Source: Pseudobdellovibrionaceae bacterium (lineage in GTDB: Bacteria > Bdellovibrionota > Bdellovibrionia > Bdellovibrionales > Bdellovibrionaceae). Taken from it: 8,876 bases of DNA. The translations under genes were made by a program, and so were the position numbers. This document shows positions 7,099 to 8,876 of this stretch, one piece after another. The stretch covers positions 1-8,876 of the forward strand of contig JACMRP010000083.1 of NCBI GenBank assembly GCA_014376325.1, given 5' to 3'. Each line of letters opens with the position of its first letter. Within the stretch, counting starts at the first letter, position 1. Under the pieces are notes generated by a model. It ran no database searches, was not told the origin of the DNA, and was given only the letters and a program-made list of their open reading frames with translations.

Positions 7099-7689
7099 TT
7101 AATTTAATTGGGATTTAAAGTCATGATTGGTCGCGAGCTTCGTTGCGAAGTCGACCACTAAGTCCGACAGGGTTTCCAGATAATTGTCCAATTTGTATGA
7201 TCTGCCAAAACGTTTGTTGGTACCAACGACAGTGCCTTTCCAAATCGGCTTATCGCCCTTCAGCAAGGTTAATTTAACAGTCATACTGCCGTTGTACATA
7301 TTCGTTTCGCTGACGAAATAATCGATGATTTCACCGTTCAGTGTGTAATCGCCTTTGCCTTCGGCCAACGTTAATCCAGATTTTCGAAAAATTTCTTTGA
7401 CGTTGTCGGTGACGAACTGCGGGATGTCCGTTGTCGTTGTGACGGGGAGTGCGGCTTTCCCCTCAGTGTTTTCGCCCACTTTGTTCATAGGCTCTACTTT
7501 GCGCGAATCCTTAAATGGGGGGATCGCGACCGATGAACTGATGGCGCCAAGGTTAGCGGCGGCGACCTCTTTTAAGTCCGTCGTTGCTTTCCACTTGAGC
7601 TCAACTCCTTCAATGATTTTTGGTGCAGCATAGGCCGTGAGGGCTGTTGCAAGTAAAAGAATGGTGGAAGCGAATGCGCGCGCGAGCAT
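7099..7689 (-). CDS. YajG-like exported protein
   Basis: 196 residues. MLARAFASTILLLATALTAYA (1-21) is a Sec signal peptide. There is no lipobox cysteine (no cysteine at all), so unlike E. coli YajG this is probably a soluble periplasmic protein rather than a lipoprotein. The mature part resembles the YajG family in plan: an early strand ending in FKDSR (59-63), a helix before SGLTL, a paired-strand segment GDYTLNGEIIDYFVSE (113-128), SMTVKLTLLKGDKPIWKG, then G-T-x-K-R-F-G-R-S and a long C-terminal helix. Length is close to YajG (about 190). The function of the family is unknown; an envelope role is likely. AAGGAGA (plus-strand 7696-7702) lies 6 bases before the ATG and supports this start. 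A repeated 14-base motif lies 46-59 bases upstream of the start. Confidence 0.72.
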   Translation of the reverse strand: MLARAFASTILLLATALTAYAAPKIIEGVELKWKATTDLKEVAAANLGAISSSVAIPPFKDSRKVEPMNKVGENTEGKAALPVTTTTDIPQFVTDNVKEIFRKSGLTLAEGKGDYTLNGEIIDYFVSETNMYNGSMTVKLTLLKGDKPIWKGTVVGTNKRFGRSYKLDNYLETLSDLVVDFATKLATNHDFKSQLN

Positions 7690-7734
7690 CGGGATTCTCC
7701 TTGGTGTGGTGCTAGGGTAAGCGCGGGAGGAAGT

Positions 7735-7748
7735 TGGCGCAAGAATTT
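7735..7748 (-). promoter_or_regulatory. Copy 1 of a 14-base upstream motif, possible -35/operator of the YajG-like gene
   Basis: On the minus strand this reads AAATTCTTGCGCCA. It matches AAATACTTGCGCCA at 8083-8096 in 13 of 14 bases, and each copy lies upstream of a leftward exported-protein gene. With TTGCGC as a -35, TACCCT follows after 17 bases and could be a weak -10 (3 of 6 each), about 25 bases before the Shine-Dalgarno site. On the plus strand both copies are also preceded by GGGAG 4-5 bases away. It could be a promoter element or a regulator binding site. Confidence 0.35.
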
Positions 7749-7750
7749 AT

Positions 7751-7981
7751 TTATTTCGTTTCGGTTGAGCCGGGCGCGACGGGAGTGTCGGTGCTTGGAG
7801 TCGTCGTTTTCATCGGATCCTTCGTTGTCTTTGGCATATTTTTGCGTTTTGGAATCGCGGCTTTCGTATCCATACCGGGCTCACCGAGAGGAGTTGGCGT
7901 CGGCGCCGGCTCTGCGTTAGCAAATAGAGTGAGCATGCAGAATCCAAATCCGGCGGCGGTAAGTAGTGCGCGTTTCATCAT
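7751..7981 (-). CDS. Small exported Pro/Thr/Lys-rich peptide
   Basis: 76 residues. MMKRALLTAAGFGFCMLTLFANA (1-23) is a good signal peptide with cleavage after ANA. The mature part of about 53 residues (EPAPTPTPLGEP onward) is low complexity, rich in Pro, Thr and Lys, and ends VAPGSTETK. It is likely unstructured in the periplasm or on the envelope. GGAGG (plus-strand 7989-7993) lies 7 bases before the first of two tandem ATG codons, which argues strongly that this short frame is real. It precedes the YajG-like gene by 61 bases on the same strand. A copy of the 14-base motif lies about 100 bases upstream of the start. I recognise no family. The overlapping plus-strand frame at 7734-8003 is a shadow. 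Confidence 0.75.
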   Translation of the reverse strand: MMKRALLTAAGFGFCMLTLFANAEPAPTPTPLGEPGMDTKAAIPKRKNMPKTTKDPMKTTTPSTDTPVAPGSTETK

Positions 7982-8082
7982 TATGAGACCTCCAAGAAGT
8001 TAGCTGTAGAGGAAGATTTAACATGTCCATGTCTCGATCTTGTTGAAGAGGCTGAGAAGAAATGGGGAAGTCTGGGAGTGAC

Positions 8083-8096
8083 TGGCGCAAGTATTT
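8083..8096 (-). promoter_or_regulatory. Copy 2 of the 14-base upstream motif
   Basis: On the minus strand this reads AAATACTTGCGCCA, 13 of 14 bases identical to the copy at 7735-7748, and it lies 102 bases upstream of the start of the small exported-peptide gene. Here no -10-like hexamer is found 16-18 bases downstream (CCCCAT), so if the element is shared it is more likely an operator, or part of one, than a plain -35 box. Confidence 0.3.
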
Positions 8097-8201
8097 GTGA
8101 CGGCAATGATTCATTGGGCTCAAGCCTTGCTTATTTATCGGAGAGCTTTAGAACGAAGAGACTTTGAACACAAGGCATAGACAGTTTGCGAGGTTTATTT
8201 T

Positions 8202-8222
8202 TTCACTCCGTTACGGAGTGAA
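8202..8222. repeat. Perfect inverted repeat, 9-bp stem with 3-base loop
   Basis: TTCACTCCG (8202-8210), loop TTA, then CGGAGTGAA (8214-8222). The stem is perfect. T-rich sequence lies on its left and CTGTTTCG on its right, so no T-run follows it on the plus strand, and on the minus strand it is followed by A-rich sequence. It is therefore not a standard intrinsic terminator in either direction. A wider pair, ACAGTT (8181-8186) and AACTGT (8221-8226), partly overlaps it and could form an alternative fold. It could be a protein-binding palindrome or an RNA hairpin at the end of the small leftward ORF. Confidence 0.6.
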
Positions 8223-8337
8223 CTGTTTCGCCGTTGATTTTGTAGTAGAAAAAACCTTCTTCAGTAGTGGTGAAAAATAAATGACGTCGTGAGAATATTT
8301 TTCTTGACGCCATTTTGCGCAACTTAACTTCCCTCAT
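8203..8337 (-). CDS. Possible small protein of 44 residues, or end of a decayed gene
   Basis: From ATG at 8337 (plus-strand CAT 8335-8337) to TGA (plus-strand 8203-8205). The first half is strongly basic (MREVKLRKMASRKIFSRRH) and the second half reads like a folded-protein tail (TTEEGFFYYKINGETVHSV, then TE). Codons look ordinary for this genome. The ATG has no ribosome site. A TTG five codons later is preceded by GAGGG at a workable distance, and a second ATG lies at 8313. The stop codon sits inside the perfect hairpin 8202-8222. In the same frame upstream, beyond a TAG, is another protein-like stretch, which allows the alternative that this is the end of a pseudogene. A chance frame of this length is also quite possible. 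Weakly supported. Confidence 0.28.
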   Translation of the reverse strand: MREVKLRKMASRKIFSRRHLFFTTTEEGFFYYKINGETVHSVTE

Positions 8338-8519
8338 ACGGCGATTCTATTTTGCATTCTCGGCCAGGCTCATAGCTTGAATTAGCGAGTCCCCTAAGGC
8401 GAATGCTGACTTAACATCACCTTCTAAATGTTCTTATGCAATTCCAATTCTTTGTGTGGAAACAGACCAAAAATGAGTTTAAAAAGCCGTGGTACACAGA
8501 AGCCAACGAAAGGATTGAT

Positions 8520-8876
8520 ATGAATTTTCAGAATTTAAAAGAGCGTGATGCCTTGCCAGCAAAACTGAAAAGTTACGACGACTCCAAACTTATTTCTCAG
8601 TTTGATCATCTCGTTAAAACAGAGCGAAAGATCACCTTTCATATTTTGTCTCACATAAACGAAATGGAAAGGCGTCGACTGCCGGCTCAGCTTGGTTACC
8701 CCAGCACGCACATGTATTTGGTCAAAGCTCATGGGTATTCGGAGGCCTCGGCGCAGCGACGGATTCAGTCGGCCCGTTTGCTTCGTCAAATTCCGGAAGT
8801 CGGCGAGTCCATTGTCGCTGGTCGCTTGAACATGACTCAGCTGAGCCAGGTTCAGATGATGGTTCGGCAAAAGCAA
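8520..8876 (+). CDS. HNH-endonuclease-family-like protein, N-terminal part (runs off the window)
   Basis: 119 codons open to the right edge, with no stop in the window. The product begins MNFQNLKERDALPAKLK and has a helical, charged core: ISQFDHLVKTERKITFHIL, then INEMERRRLPAQLGYPS, then YLVKAHGYSEASAQRRIQ and SARLLRQIPEVGESIVAGRL. This pattern (ERR-L-x-x-LGY-S-x-x-x-Y-x-V-x-x-x-GYSE-x-x-A-x-RRI, then a helix ending in a G-x-L segment) recalls the N-terminal region of HNH-endonuclease-signature proteins abundant in Bdellovibrio and relatives. The HNH nuclease motif itself would lie beyond the window. AAAGGA (8509-8514) 5 bases before the ATG supports the start at 8520. The frame is open further up to an ATG at 8436 (28 more codons), but that site has no ribosome site and the extension does not look like the family. 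The opposite-strand frame at 8535-8876 is its shadow. Confidence 0.7.
   Translation, partial: MNFQNLKERDALPAKLKSYDDSKLISQFDHLVKTERKITFHILSHINEMERRRLPAQLGYPSTHMYLVKAHGYSEASAQRRIQSARLLRQIPEVGESIVAGRLNMTQLSQVQMMVRQKQ

Larger units (their letters stand above)
7982..8519. other. 538-base stretch without a confident gene
   Basis: This gap separates the leftward small exported-peptide gene from the rightward HNH-like gene, so it should contain both promoters. It holds the Shine-Dalgarno site of the leftward gene (7989-7993), a tandem CATGTC repeat (8022-8033), the second copy of the 14-base motif (8083-8096), a perfect hairpin (8202-8222), a possible 44-codon leftward small ORF (8203-8337), and TTAACA (8411-8416) followed 18 bases later by TATGCA (8435-8440) as a weak rightward promoter. 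Several short frames read protein-like residues without a start or ribosome site. That could mean decayed coding sequence. No tRNA or other RNA gene was recognised. Confidence 0.6.

Noticed and set aside
7735..7760. Sigma54-type site on the plus strand at TTGGCGCAAG
   Set aside because: The required GC ten bases after GG is absent (TT instead), and there is no gene in the right place on that strand.
7734..8003. Plus-strand open frame of 89 codons over the small exported-peptide gene
   Set aside because: The opposite strand has a signal peptide and GGAGG at ideal spacing; this frame has neither.
8097..8180. Short plus-strand frame ending MIHWAQALLIYRRALERR-DFEHKA
   Set aside because: At most 28 codons, no ribosome site and no upstream in-frame continuation; too short to support, though its residues look protein-like.
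8436..8519. Upstream ATG at 8436 extending the HNH-like gene by 28 codons
   Set aside because: No ribosome site at 8436, while 8520 has AAAGGA at 5 bases; the added residues do not resemble the family's N-terminus.

Overview
The window looks like chromosomal DNA of a Gram-negative bacterium with about 50% GC. A Bdellovibrionota (Bdellovibrio-like) origin is my best inference. It rests on the right-edge gene, which resembles the HNH-endonuclease family common in that group, on many exported proteins without close relatives I can name, and on moderate GC with weak Shine-Dalgarno sites. No sequence search was available, so the taxonomy is not proven. No tRNA, rRNA, CRISPR array, insertion sequence or phage gene was seen.

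Positions 1-2561 hold two leftward genes: a small exported protein of unknown function (2028-2561), then a 588-residue exported zinc metallopeptidase (96-1862) closed by a good intrinsic terminator (34-60). The peptidase carries HELGH, a downstream ExxAD, and a C-terminal D-x-H-S-x-G-x-F-R motif followed by a terminal CRW. This is the catalytic layout of the neprilysin (M13) family in a divergent, shortened form.

Positions 2684-7083 form a tight rightward cluster of four genes, probably one operon: a membrane-anchored helical protein of unknown function; a 635-residue exported HExxH protein with a long beta-rich C-terminal part, starting in a 4-base ATGA overlap; a YkgJ-type cysteine-cluster protein; and a type II NADH:quinone oxidoreductase (ndh), starting in a GTGA overlap behind a strong Shine-Dalgarno site. 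The two HExxH genes sit in divergent units separated by about 120 bp, and both have the same HExxH-to-ExxxD spacing.

Positions 7099-7981 hold two leftward genes: a YajG-like exported protein convergent with ndh, and a small Pro/Thr/Lys-rich exported peptide. A 14-base motif (13 of 14 identical) lies upstream of each.

Positions 7982-8519 are a 538-base stretch without a confident gene. It contains the upstream copy of the motif, a perfect 9-bp-stem hairpin, and a possible 44-codon leftward small ORF whose stop codon lies inside the hairpin. From 8520 to the right edge is the 5' part of an HNH-endonuclease-like gene, open at the window end.
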